Positions 35,786 to 46,986 of a DNA stretch of 64,000 bases are shown in pieces. The notes below the pieces were generated by a model, which saw only the letters and a program-made list of their open reading frames with translations, ran no database searches and was not told the origin of the DNA. Origin of the DNA: Misgurnus anguillicaudatus (Eukaryota; Chordata; Actinopteri; Cypriniformes; Cobitidae); NCBI RefSeq assembly GCF_027580225.2, contig NC_073342.2:19457501-19521500 (forward strand), read 5' to 3'. Made by a program: the position numbers and the translations under genes. Position 1 is the stretch's first letter. Every line of letters starts with the position of its first letter.

Positions 35786-36685
35786 ATAATGTATATAATG
35801 AATGTTTTTTATAGCTACTGTATAAGAATGTTGTGGCTGGATGCCACCATGATGCAAAAAATATTATTAACGAAATAATTTCTTATCAATTTTTCCCCCC
35901 TTCCGATATGTGTAGTAAAACATAATCACAATGTGCATTACAAATTTTCTGCAGTAACACGTTAAGAAAAATACCCACCCTTGCCTGTACTCCCAAATGC
36001 CGTCATTGCTGGAAATGACATGGTCTGCTTTGCCTATCTGGCAGTATTCATTCAAATACAGGCCGGTCCATTCAGAAGCATATGTGCACGCTCATTCATA
36101 CACAACACAAGCCCTGCCTTCATTCTCTGCCTGTACCATCCTCCTTCTGCTCTCTCTCTCTCTCTCTCTCACTCAGATGTGATGTTTCTTTATTTATTTA
36201 TCTCCCGGGTTTGCTTAGCAACCACGCTGCAAAGTGAGGGACTGCGGCGGTGAGTCAACCTGCTGTCGTACTGACAAGAGATGGGAGTGCAAATGATATA
36301 GATGCTGTTGGTCTGACTGTATAGATTTAGTTTCAAGCGCATTAAAATGAATCTGTACTGAAACGGTTTTACTCTTATTTCTTGGATCCTGGATTATTAT
36401 CCTTTGATGGTTTTAGAACCATCAACGTTCAAATTAACCTTATACATATCAACAACCTAACACCGTACCAAATGAGCTACAGGAACATATGGTTATACTT
36501 GTCTTACAATTTTCTTCACTACTTCTTTACCCTACTTCCCACCCTCATTCAATGTTTCTGATCTGTACTTACCATGAGATGCATTAATCATTTCCTAAAG
36601 ATTAGCCAATCACAGAACAGCTCTGAGTTTTTGTGATCTGAGAGAGAGCGAAAGAGAGAGAGATGTGAAATCCATTCTTTTATCA
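35786..36685. other. Intergenic sequence with microsatellites
   Basis: A (CT)n tract is at 36150-36173 and a GA tract at 36642-36662. A short SINE-like 'atgagctacaggaac' is at 36471-36486. No exon is supported. Confidence 0.4.
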
Positions 36686-36689
36686 TTTT

Positions 36690-36835
36690 CTATTGGTTGG
36701 GTAAAAATCAAACAAACCCAACCAGTGGGTTTAAAAATGCCAGGTTGGGTCAAATATAACTTTCTAAGCTTACCAAAGGTTGGGTTTGTCCATATTCAAA
36801 CCATGGGTTTAAAAAACCCAAGCATTATTCAGAAT
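36690..36835. repeat. MITE, 'gttgggt...acccaac' family
   Basis: Several inverted GGTTGGGT and ACCCAACC words occur, as at 11576 and 22215. Confidence 0.5.
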
Positions 36836-36889
36836 GTAGTCTTAGAATACAACATAATGAAAAAATACTACTATGAATGTTAAATAATA

Positions 36890-37420
36890 GTTTAAAAAAA
36901 TCTTAAAAAGAGTTTTTCCGAAATCTGGATAATTTTTTGCCCCAAGCTTGGTTTATTTCCAGCATTGGCATGTGTGCGCACATCTGGAGGGCAAAGTAGA
37001 GTCGCCGCCGTTACAATGGTGACTAATATTGGGTCTAATGGCAAGCCGGTGTGGGCTGCAGCGTTCTGTTTTTGCTCCTTCATTCTGTCTCTCTCCCCCA
37101 CATCCATGTTATTTTTGAAAGCGCTTTTAAATGATAATGACTATTTTTACTTCTTTTCCATCGAGCCGCGTGGGCCGACGCATAGACAGTGGCGGATGAT
37201 TCATGTCGGCTGAAGTGCGCCTTTTGTGAACTGCTGCCGCCGCATCTCTGCTGTAACATGACCTTCATAGAAACGCAGCCACCGAGGGCCTTGAAATGGA
37301 TGGAAGCGGCACCGATCGGGAACCGTGAGCGCGGAGGCTGACATTCACAGAGATAATCTATTCATAGCCGATAGAGAGATTCAAGGTTTAAATGTTTTGC
37401 TTGCATATACAGTATTTGCC
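36890..37420. other. Unique, relatively GC-rich stretch
   Basis: Repeat-free to my eye and richer in CpG than its neighbours, especially 37150-37330. Overlapping short frames on both strands have no domain. It could be a conserved non-coding element or a fragment of a distant exon; I cannot decide. Confidence 0.35.
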
Positions 37421-37650
37421 TGTTGTTGCTTCGGTTTGTGAGGTGCATGGAAGACCATTTGGTGCCATTGCTGGTTCTTTCATGAGGACAACTCAAATGC
37501 TACTAATATATAGGATTGCAGTACAAGCCCTGAAGCCTGACCCAATCTCAAGGCATGTCGTGGAATAGTCACGAAATATTTAAATTATTTATTCATGTTC
37601 ATGTGCAGGATTTTCCTCTTTTTTTGGTCACTCAGCACAAATTTCTTTAA

Positions 37651-38626
37651 AGGGGACATTTCACAAGACTTTTTAAGATGTGAAATAAATCTTTGGTGTC
37701 CCTAGTGTACATATGTGAAGTTCTAGCTCAAATATTATATAGATAATTTATTATAGCATGTTCAAATTGCCACTTTGTAGGTGTGAGCAAAATGTGCCGT
37801 TTTGAAGTGTGTCCTTTTAAATGCAAATGAGCTGATCTATGCACTAAATGACAGTGTCGTGGTTGGATAGTGCAGATTAAAGGGCGATTTATAGTCGTGC
37901 GTAGGTCCTACGGCATAGCAGCGACGGCGTAGGTTCCGCGTCGGTTTTCATTTATACTTGTGCGTCGCCGTCCGCGTCGACGTGCAAACACACGCGAAAC
38001 CGCTGGTTGGCAGTAATCACGCGTGTAACCACAGTAGCAGCAGAAGTCGTCACAGAAGAAGAAGCTAAGCAAGTAAACCCACAAACGAAGAAGAAATAGC
38101 AACTTGTTGTGTATAATTTGAGAAGCGCAGCAATGATGGAAGTAAATAAACAGCGACTTATGTTTCAGTTTGAGTTAAATCACTCCTCAACTTGGCTCAT
38201 CTTTGTTTTCACCGTCTCAAACGGAAATACCTATGACGCAGTTTTTTTACCTGACGGGAGGGGTTCTGGTGGACCAATCACAGCGCTTACGGTCCGCGTA
38301 GAGCCGACGCGCTGTTAGAAATTTTGTGAGGTGCGCGTCAGGCTACGCAGAGCTACGCACAGGCTACGGATAGCCTACGCCGTAGCCACGCCGCAGGACC
38401 CACGCACGACTACAAATCGCCCTTAAGGGGTGATATTATCTCCCTCTGACATCACAAGGGGAGCCAAAATTTAATGACCTAGTTTTCTACATGCTTGCAG
38501 AGAATGGTTTGACAAAACAAAGTTACTGGGTTGATCTTTTTCACATTTTCTAGGTTGATAAAAGCACTGAGGACCCAATTATAGCACTTAAACATAAAAA
38601 AGTCAGATTTTCATGATATGCCCCCT
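37651..38626. mobile_element. TTAA-flanked element (family E, copy 1), itself interrupted
   Basis: The ends are AGGGGACATTTCACAAGACT and ATGATATGCCCCCT, with TTAA at 37647-37650 and 38627-38630. Without the nested Harbinger copy it is about 430 bp, like its relative at 54241..54611, with which it shares 'ttctagctcaaatat' and 'gacccaattatagcac'. Confidence 0.88.
37881..38423. mobile_element. PIF/Harbinger-type MITE (GTCGTGCGTAGG family, copy 1)
   Basis: It starts AGGGCGATTTATAGTCGTGC and ends GCACGACTACAAATCGCCCT, with TAA flanks (37878-37880 and 38424-38426). It is CpG-rich against an AT-rich background. It sits inside the TTAA element 37651..38626. A 69-codon frame within is shared with copy 2, but the changes between the copies look neutral. 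Confidence 0.88.
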
Positions 38627-38877
38627 TTAAATTGTTTTTCGTGTCATTTTATGTATGGCTTTCTCAATTTATTTAATTTTTTTATCATTGTCGCTTGGGG
38701 TTTGGGTTAACAGACAACCTAATATAAACCCTAACTCTAACCCCAACCCCAAGCAATAATAGTTAAAAAAATCGGCAGAAAAAATTAGAAACCAATACAT
38801 AAAATTACATTCAAAACCTAAACCTAACCCCAAGCGACAATGATTTAAAAATAGAAGAAAAAAAATTGAAAGACTAA

Positions 38878-39337
38878 AGGGCTCGTTATAGTCGTGCGTA
38901 GGTCCTACAACGTAGCCGCGACGGCGTAGGTTCCGCGTCGGTTTTCATTTATACTTTTGCGTCGTCGCAGGCCGCTGGTAGGCAGTAACCACGCGTGTAA
39001 CCACAGTTGCAGCACGAACGCCAAAGAAGAAGAAGCTTTGCAAGTTAAGCCACAATCGAAGAAGAAACAGCAACTTGTTGTGTATAATTTGAGAAGACCA
39101 GCAATGATGGATGTAAATAAACAGCGACTTTTGTTGCAGTTTGAGTTAAATCACTCCTCAACTTGGCCATTCTTTGTTTTCACCGTTGCAAACGGAAATA
39201 CCTATGACGCAGTTTTTTTACCTGACGGGAGGGGTTCTGGTGGACCAATCACAGCGCTTGCGGTCCGCGTGGAACTGACGCGCTGTTAAAATTTTTGCGA
39301 GGTGTGCGTCAGGCTACGCACGACTATAAATCGCCCT
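38878..39337. mobile_element. PIF/Harbinger-type MITE (GTCGTGCGTAGG family, copy 2)
   Basis: It starts AGGGCTCGTTATAGTCGTGC and ends GCACGACTATAAATCGCCCT, with TAA flanks (38875-38877 and 39338-39340). It is about 80 bp shorter than copy 1 and lies about 450 bp from it in the other half of the same host. Confidence 0.88.
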
Positions 39338-39530
39338 TAATACATAAAATGACACGAAAAAAAAGTCATGCTAGGGACACGAAAAAACTAATTATGAAAA
39401 TTCTTGCTGAGTGACACGGAAAAGACATTCGTGCTCAATGATACAAATAAAAGAGGAAAAACATGTTTATAAACACAAATAATTATTTCAAATACTTTGT
39501 GACCACGAAGTGCCTTGAGGTAGGATGGGA

Positions 39531-40026
39531 ACCCTATGCAGTAAATTTCGTCTGGTATGAGCGCCCGCGATTAAAGTTTTTTCAATAATAAAGTGGCTAA
39601 AAACAGTGTCACCTTGTAAAAAGGGGTGTAAAATCTCACAGATTTACAGAACATATACGAGAATAGTCTTGGTTATGGTCTCTCCAAACTTGAGCCAGCA
39701 AGCAACACTCTTAAAAATTAAAGAACCATTTTTAGTATTTACGACATTTTTTTATCATTGACCAATTAGGATCAAGGACTGTAAGTAACCTTTTTAGAAA
39801 TCAAAATCTATATTGGTTGTTTCCGACCATTGTTGTATCACACCATTGCTGAATGCAAAGGCATTGGAGAGATGCAGCTGTACCTGTCATAATGAGAACT
39901 TCTTCGTGTAAAATGATAAGTCGTAAGTGACTACAGATTGGACTTATGTAAAGCTCTATTTTTATACGAGCTGTCTCATCGGGTGCCAGAACAACTAGAG
40001 CTTCACTGTTGTGAAATCCTTTGAGG

Positions 40027-40057
<31 letters not shown>

Positions 40058-40480
40058 CTGAGCTAATGACAATAACTTTTGGATCCAGTGAGTTAGATAC
40101 AGCAAAAATTGAAGCCTGGACCCAGGATCTGGTCTAAATCAAGAGGGAATCCGATGCCATTTTTGTCATGGAGAGAGCAGCGTGGGCAGCGATGCAACGC
40201 TGAGCGACAGAGCTGTTGTTTTCCTGAAGTCCAGAACAGAGTGAAACACAAAAAAACAAAGGCTTGGTTCCCAAACAAAGCATTTCTATGTGGCCTGCTT
40301 CTTGGAGGACATTCCTCTGCAGCATTCCAGAGTCTGTATGGAGGTGGAGGTCTTGACCATTCGGTCTGAGGATTATTACGTTTATAATTTTAAATTAAAT
40401 GCTCCCCCTACACAAAACCTCTTTGTTATGCATTTTCAAGCTATAGATTATTATTCAAACACATAGACATTACTGTTTAA
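39531..40480. other. Intergenic sequence with a CA microsatellite
   Basis: A (CA)n tract is at 40029-40058. A MITE fragment with 'acactcttaaaaattaaaga' is at 39705-39790. The frames at 40093-40369 are open on both strands but lack domains. Confidence 0.45.
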
Positions 40481-40487
40481 GGAAACA

Positions 40488-40578
40488 GTTTCTGTAGCTC
40501 AACTGATGACGCAAATGCAAAGGTTGTGGGTTTGATTTCCAGGGAACACTGGATTTCCAATCTCCATCTATTTTTTAT
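40488..40578 (+). mobile_element. tRNA-derived SINE fragment
   Basis: 'tctgtagctcaactgatgac' is followed by the B-box-like gtgggtttgatttcc and 'agggaacactgg'. Confidence 0.65.
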
Positions 40579-41857
40579 TCACACATGCGCTCTTAATTGG
40601 TTTCTACAAAATGGTACTATTAACATTACTGTAGCTGATGATTCAGATGTCGGAAGTCTCTTTTCATTAAATGTGGGTGAGAGATGCAGATAGCAGAAGG
40701 TAAAGAGATCACTTTGCCAGGGTTGAGCTTTCTCCCCGTTGGCGGAAGTTCTTATTCTCCATGTGGGTGGTTTTGGAGTGGAGCCCGTAGCAGTTAAGTG
40801 TGATAACAGCACATCCACTGTACCCACTGTGATGTTTGCTCACAACACTGGAGCTCCATTCTGCCCTGTGTATAACCTCCAGGATGTTTAGTCTTGATAA
40901 GCTGTTTGTTATGGAAGAACAGAGAGATGAAACAATAGATTTACCATCATAACCCTTTGAAGCCTGTACACCTCCACCATGTTGACGATAAAATCAGGAT
41001 GTGTCAGCTTTTAATCGGCATGATGTCCGTGACTTTGTTTTTGTTCTTCAGAGCAAAGGGCTCTCTCTATAAGGATTTTTCTCTATGGGGTTCTTTAGAG
41101 ATTAAAAATAACGTTCTTGGGGTTAATTCTTCAGATAAGTGCATTGGTTTAATGGTTCTTTAAAGCACCAGTTGATGCTTTATAAAAGCAATATAAAATA
41201 AAATGATCTTCATAGAATTAAAATGCTATCATGCAGTTAAACCCAATTTATTGGAATTTTAAAAAATAATGAAACACATAAAACAAGTTCAATTATTTAT
41301 TATTATTTATTAACTGTGTCCCCGCCATTGACAAGTTTTCTCGTCAATTAAGAGAAAAAATTTGCATAAAAACGTGTTTCTTAAGAATGTTTTTATGTTA
41401 ATCTGCAATACCGTGATTATCCACTAGGTGCGCACTTACCCAATTTATAAAAAAATTAACCCAAAACGTTATTTACTAATTTTAAACTCTGTGTTTGTTT
41501 TGATAATCGTTCTGAATCTGATCTCTAACGAAATTCCTTTACAAAAATGCAATTATTTCAGCTTTTTTATTTTTATAGAAAAATACCCATATTTAAGAGT
41601 TTATAAGCAGAAAAAAATATATAGATAGGATGAAACGTTTTTTTTCCCTGTTTTGTTTGTTTGTTTGTTTGTTTATTTATTTTTGTTTGTTTGTTTGAAA
41701 GCAGAGGGTCTGTTCTTTCATTTGATATATTTGTATGTTTATATATTTTTAAAAGAACATTTTTGTAAAACTTGTGAAAATCACAAAAAAATGCTATCGG
41801 CAACTTTTCAAAAAATGGCTGGCGGGTAATGAGTTAATTATTTACTACAAATAAACA
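40579..41857. other. Intergenic sequence, AT-rich at the right
   Basis: A MITE fragment ('ctatggggttctttagag') is at 41060-41165 and a (TTTG)n tract is at 41655-41697. No exon is supported. Confidence 0.4.
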
Positions 41858-42074
41858 ATATACTGTATTTCCAGCCTGATCTCACAGGAATTCGTATATA
41901 TTTTAATTTATTGCAATTTAAAAAAAAATATTACTGTAGCAAATAAAACAAGTTTAATTCTATTTAACTGTAAAAAAAAACAATATACTGTCATTCCAGC
42001 CTGATCTCATGAGAATTTGTACATATTTAATGATTTGGCTATATCGTATGAATTCATATGAAGTTGATAGCAAA
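41858..42074. repeat. Short tandem duplication of a worn CCTGATCTCA MITE
   Basis: 'caatatactgta-tttccagcctgatctca' at 41858 recurs about 123 bp later at 41981 in almost the same form. Confidence 0.5.
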
Positions 42075-43580
42075 AATGTACGATTATGATAAAAAATATA
42101 TAGCATTGGTATTTCACAAACAACAATTTGCTTTACAGCATAGTGTGGCGGTTTCCCATACAGGGTTTAGATTAAGACATTTAAGTGTTTTTTTAACAAA
42201 CAAATCTTACAAAAAACTATACTTGGGTGCATCTTGACACAAAACAATGGTACTGAGATATGTTAACACTGTAAAAAAAATTCTGTAAAAAAACAGTAAA
42301 ATTCCAGCAGCTGGGGTGCCGGAAAAATACTGTAAAATAACTGCCACAATAAATTAATTTTCCATAATACAAAAATACAGTTTTTTTCTGTAATTTTACA
42401 CATGTCAGTGCAAGGTGTTTTGAAATTAAAGCAGCTCAAACATTAGGGATGCACCGATATGAAAATTTTGGCCGATACCGATAACTATTTAAATTTGGGG
42501 GCCGATAACCGATATCTACAGGCCGATAAATATTCATATTATTTTCACAATGAAAAACTCGCAGACCGCGGACATCTTGTCTTTGCGCTAGACTAGCAAC
42601 ACGTGTCATCTTCGTGCTATGTCACAGAAAGCACCAATCAAAACTCCACATGGCCAGCAATGAGCAAGTGAAGAGGTTCAACAAACCAAAATAATCCATC
42701 ATTTATCGGCTTTCATTTATCGGCCTAATTTTGCTATCAGACTGATAACCGATAATATTAAAAATAAGCAGTTATCGGCCGATAACGATATGTCGGCCGA
42801 TATATCGTGCATCCCTAATAAACATGCATTTTAGTCTGGGAACAGGATAAGCTCCAATATTGCTTCCACTTTATAGCAATTTACAACAATTTTACAGCCA
42901 ACTTTTTTCCAGCTAAATCCTTTCAAAAACGTACGATTATGATAAAAAAAACTTACTAATTGTCATGAGATAACATTAGTATTTCACAAACAACAATTTG
43001 CTTTACAGCATAGTGTGGCGGTTTCCCGTACAGGGTTTAGATTAAGACATTTAAGTGTTTTTTTTTTTAACAAACAAATCTTACAAAAAACTATACTTGG
43101 GTGCATCTTGAGACAAAACAATGGTACTGAGATATGTTAACACTGTAAAAAAAATTCTGTAAAAAAACAGTAAAATTCCAGCAGCTGGGGTGCCGGAAAA
43201 ATACAGTAAAATAACGGCCACAATAAATTAGAGAAATTTTCCATAATACAAAAATATTTTTTTTTTCTGTAATTTTACACATGTCAGTACAAGGTGTTTT
43301 GAAATTAAAGCAGCTCAAACATGCATTTTAGTCTGGGACCAGGATAAGCCCCAATATTGCATTCCATTTTATAGCAATTCACAACAATTTTACAGCCAAC
43401 TTTTTCCCAGCTTAATAATTTCAAAAACGTACGATTATGATAAAAAAAACGTACTAATTGTCATGAGATAACATTGGTATTTCACAAACAACAATTTGCT
43501 TTACAGCATAATATTGCATTCTATTTTATAGCAATTCACAACATTTTTACAGGACTTTATTGGCAACTGTTTCCCAGCTA
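42075..43580. repeat. Tandem segmental duplication, about 2.3 units
   Basis: The segment from 'tacgattatgataaaaaa' through 'cagcataGTGTGGCGGTTTCC', 'cagctggggtgccggaaaa' to 'ttttatagcaatt' occurs at 42075-42928 and again at 42929-43424. A third, partial copy runs from 43425 to about 43580 with an internal deletion. Without the hAT insertion at 42444, unit 1 is about the same length as unit 2 (near 490 bp). The unit itself contains worn MITEs (GGCGGTTTCC and ACTGTAAAAA types). Confidence 0.8.
42444..42817. mobile_element. hAT-type MITE with TAGGGATGCACCGAT ends
   Basis: It starts TAGGGATGCACCGATATG and ends ATATATCGTGCATCCCTA. The flanking octamers TCAAACAT and ATAAACAT match at 6 of 8. The neighbouring tandem unit has a single 'tcaaacatgcatttt', which is the empty site. 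The interior is rich in 'ggccgataacc' words. Confidence 0.88.
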
Positions 43581-43671
43581 AATCCTGGAAATTCCATTTT
43601 TACAGTTTTGTATTTACGTTTACGCATTTGGCTGACTCTTTCGCAAAGCGAATTAAATTGCATTTTATCAA

Positions 43672-43715
43672 TATGTGTCCAAATCAAACAATGACTTACC
43701 AACTGAGCTACATTT
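43672..43715 (-). repeat. SINE head fragment
   Basis: On the minus strand, 'tgtagctcagttggtaagtc' resembles the tRNA-like A-box part. No B box is clear. Confidence 0.4.
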
Positions 43716-43721
43716 TGATTC

Positions 43722-43752
43722 TATAATAATAATAATAATAATAATAATAATG
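43722..43752. repeat. (ATA)n microsatellite
   Basis: It is a pure run of ata/taa units followed by 'atttatatagcacttttctg', a sequence often seen as a dispersed repeat in fish. Confidence 0.75.
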
Positions 43753-44287
43753 TTACATTTATATAGCACTTTTCTGCAGCACTCAAAGCGCTTTACATAT
43801 AAAAGGGATTCTTAACAACCACCACCATTTTTTTTTTTTAAAGTATAACCTCTGTAGGAGGAGAAACCGAGCCTTCCGTTTTCAGCCAAAATGATTGGCT
43901 GGCTATGCACCTGCATGATTGACAACAGGAGAGGTCATCTAACCAGAGGTAGCATTCACTACTCACATAAAAACACAAAGAATGCAGTTGGTGAGTATGG
44001 AGCTGGTGGATGACGCCTGACGTTTGGAGGGTGTTGGGGTCACTGGAACTTGAGCACCGGATATTGCTGGGCATGTTGGCAAATCCTTCACAGTGCAGTC
44101 TGTCACATGAGCACGCCAGGGCCTGAAACCCTTCACACAGGATTAGCACAACGGCCAAGTATAGTCCCAGTCTGCTGTTTTTTTTTACTATTTTGTAGAA
44201 CTGTAAAATACAATATATATTTATCTATCAGATGCTTTTATCTAAAACAACTTACAGTGCATTCAAGCTACACATTACATCTAGCTA
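43753..44287. other. Dispersed-repeat-like and unique sequence
   Basis: 'cactcaaagcgctttacata' at 43782 is a common fish repeat word. The rest is unique and without a supported exon. Confidence 0.35.
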
Positions 44288-44289
44288 CA

Positions 44290-44490
44290 GAAAAATCTTA
44301 TGAGAATTCGTACATATTTTACGAGTTGGCTAATTTGTATAAATTTATACGACCACATTCGTAAGTTTTGGTATGATTAACCCCTGTGATGTTGGGGTTA
44401 GGGGTACGGTTTTGTTGTTTTTTCATGAGAATCGTACGATTTTGCACGATTAACTTTGTATGAATTAATACGAATGAGATAGATGGAATG
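44290..44490. repeat. CCTGATCTCA-family MITE
   Basis: 'tatgagaattcgtacatatt' and 'tacgagttggctaatttgta' on the left pair with 'gtatgaattaatacgaatga' on the right. Confidence 0.55.
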
Positions 44491-44994
44491 CACCATCTGC
44501 GAATGCGTAAATGTAATACAATGCTACATACTGTATATACTCACTGTGTAAAACTCACTGTAATTGGAAAGCTATAATTTTATATTTAATATGCTATATT
44601 TATATAAGTATTTCACCCTGTTTTTACTCCCACACGGTTCCTCCGCTTATCTGATGTATGCAAAAGCAAGAGGGTGTCAGGTTACGGCTTGTTTTGTCAT
44701 GGTTTGCTTTTAGTGTAGAAGCTTGCAGAGCACTTATCTCCTGTCAGGAAGTGCCTGAGGGAACATTAACCATAACCAACCAGTACCTGGAAATACCAGC
44801 CTGTCCACATGGAAAGTTGTTTTGCTTAACACCTAGTAACACTTTATCTTTGAGGACTCAAAGCTAATTTTATCTGTGTAAGGTTGACTTGAAGGTGGTT
44901 AACTTCAATGGAATACTAATTTTAGTGATTATTAAACCACGTGCTGGTAAATGTATTATTCCACTTGTGTGACTGCTAAATCAATACTTGTAAA
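44491..44994. other. Unique intergenic sequence
   Basis: I recognise nothing. The 69-codon plus-strand frame at 44658..44867 has no domain. Confidence 0.4.
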
Positions 44995-45002
44995 ATGTAA
45001 AT

Positions 45003-45652
45003 TAGGGATGTATCGACGCAAAACGTTGACCAAATAAACTATACTTTGCATGACCATGCGCGTACATCCGCTTTTATTTAAAAAAAACTGACTTTACTCC
45101 TTGCTTTAAAGGTGCAGTGTGTAAATATCTAATGACTGAAATCCATTATAATCTACATAACTATATTATATAACTATATAAAGACTTTACAAAATCAACT
45201 GTATTGTTTTTATTTTATTATTTATAATGATACGTTTTTATATCCATACACTGCGGGTCCCCTTACATGGAAGACGCCGTTTTGTGCCGCCATGTTTCTA
45301 CAGTAGCCCTAAACAGACAAACTGCTCTACAAAGCGCGTTTTGTCACTACTGTATTTTGTCTTAGACACTGACATATTTGCCCTGTGGCAGCTACCGTAG
45401 CTTCTCTATGCGTTTCGGTGAACTGCTACATACCGCTTAAATCTACACACTGCACCTTTAAAATGACATCTACTGATACCGATAGTTTTGCGTTTTACTC
45501 TTTGCATCAAATTATTATGCATATAAATAAAAATTCAATAAAAAACTCCTTTTTGATTGCCAGGATAATCTGCCCTGAAAAAAGTCTGATAATATGAAAA
45601 CTGCTTTTATCTGCCGATACCGATTATAGGCCGATACATCGGTGCATCCCTA
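45003..45652. mobile_element. hAT-type element with TAGGGATGTATCGA ends
   Basis: It starts TAGGGATGTATCGACGC and ends CGATACATCGGTGCATCCCTA. Octamers ATGTAAAT and ATGGAAAT flank it (7 of 8). It is the same terminus type as 42444..42817. It hosts a TTAA element and lies just beyond the dusp6 poly(A) region. Confidence 0.85.
45110..45457. mobile_element. TTAA-flanked element nested in the hAT copy
   Basis: The ends AGGTGCAGTGTGTAAAT and TCTACACACTGCACCT are inverted, with TTAA at 45106-45109 and 45458-45461. This terminus is familiar to me from many fish genomes. Confidence 0.85.
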
Positions 45653-45749
45653 ATGGAAATGGTTCTTGGCACCTCCTTGACATTTTAAAATGTAAATTTA
45701 AAAAAGTCACAAACATAAACAGACAAGTCGTAAGTAGATTTGAATAGAC

Positions 45750-46986
45750 AAAATAGCAATTTATTAATAACTTATCATTTCTTTACATTCGTAATATTGG
45801 AGGGAGTGGTTTCATAAAAACAGCCCCTCCCAAAACAGGCCTTCGCTTGAATGGACAGCAAAACCCCTTAAAACCAATCCAACATGTCTTCTCACTAAAA
45901 ACTTCCCTGAAGAGGAGAGACAAAATCCTCTCCCATCTTTATCAACAGAGACCACAAAAAAAAATCAGCATTTCTTGCCTTGACCATCCGATGTCCCCAG
46001 AAAACTAAAAAATATGAGTAGTATAAAGGCGATACATGTGCATGCATCAGAGCATTCAGGGAACGCCTTGTACAGGTACAAACACATGGATGCTCACGTT
46101 TAAGATTATTGATAGCTGATGGGCTCCCTATGGGGATTGGTCAGGTTACTGCACGGTGACACTCTTATGTACAAGGCAAGGGATAGCAATGATTTGTGTT
46201 GGTGGTTAAAAGGCGGTGAAAAGCTAAAATAGCGAAAAAACAGAAATATATTATACATTTACACGTGAATGATCTTGCAAAACCTGTTAACATTTTTGGC
46301 ATTTCAACTCAGATAAATGTAATATTGATCAATATTCAGTACTTTGTATACATAAGGACGACAAAAAGAGAAGAAAAGGTTGTTCCTTTGAAACAGGTGT
46401 ATTCTAACTATGGCAAGGCTTACCAACATATTTACTATACACGTGTATAAATGTTTCAAAAATTTCTCCACGCAAATAAGTTGGAGTACAGTACACACTG
46501 CCATCATTACCGAAGGGAGTCTCATCCCAAAACAGGCAAGTCTTCATTGAAGACAAAAATATCACACACCCATACAAATCGAAGGTGCAAGTGCTAAACA
46601 AAACAAATAAAGTATTTGTAATTGTTCAGTTCCAGTCTCTTTGGCACGCCAGCCCCAGTCATAAAATATTGGACAATCCATATTTCTTTCCATGCTTGAA
46701 TATGCACATATATATATCTGTATATATATATATTTATAGAAAAAGAACTTTTTTATAAAGTCTCGGAGATGTACAGTCTCACATAATGTCTGTTTTCTCT
46801 CCATTAAACAGCAGCTTATAAGCTCTGGGCACACCACATGCCCAACATCAGTGGCTTCTCTGATCAGCTGTCGTCTCAAGCCGACTCAATAACGTCAGGA
46901 ACCCCTTGACAGGCGTCGAAAAAAGAAACCCATGTTTCGAGATTCAAACACTTTTAGAGCCAAAAGGGGATCGTGGTGGCGGGACC
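45750..46986 (-). other. dusp6: dusp6 3' untranslated region with poly(A) signal
   Basis: It follows the TGA at 46987-46989. The canonical AATAAA is at 45775-45770 (minus strand), with a GT-rich stretch just beyond it. The end at about 45750 is inferred. It is about 1.24 kb and contains no recognisable transposon. A (TA)n-like tract is at 46707-46739. Two ATTTA words are near 46313 and 46448, of the kind linked to mRNA turnover in immediate-early genes. Confidence 0.65.
45770..45775 (-). terminator. dusp6: Polyadenylation signal AATAAA of dusp6
   Basis: It reads AATAAA on the minus strand, about 1.2 kb after the stop codon. It is followed by a TG/T-rich segment (45700-45725). It is the only canonical hexamer that I see in the proposed 3' UTR. 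Confidence 0.7.

Larger units (their letters stand above)
37548..39530. mobile_element. Host palindromic element containing three later insertions
   Basis: The left end 'ccaatctcaaggcatgtcgt' and the right end 'aagtgccttgaggtaggatg' are inverted. Internal 'cattgtcgcttggggtttgg' (38690) is matched by 'cccaagcgacaatga' (38830). It has been split by 37651..38626 and by 38878..39337. It belongs to the CCTGATCTCA / CACGAAA group. Confidence 0.7.

Noticed and set aside
38109..39289. A related reading frame of about 70 codons in both Harbinger-type MITEs (38109..38318 and the end of 38957..39289), suggesting a shared protein
   Set aside because: By my hand count the two copies differ by roughly ten amino-acid-changing and three silent substitutions, as expected without selection. 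No Myb-like or nuclease motif is visible. The shared frame follows from recent common origin.
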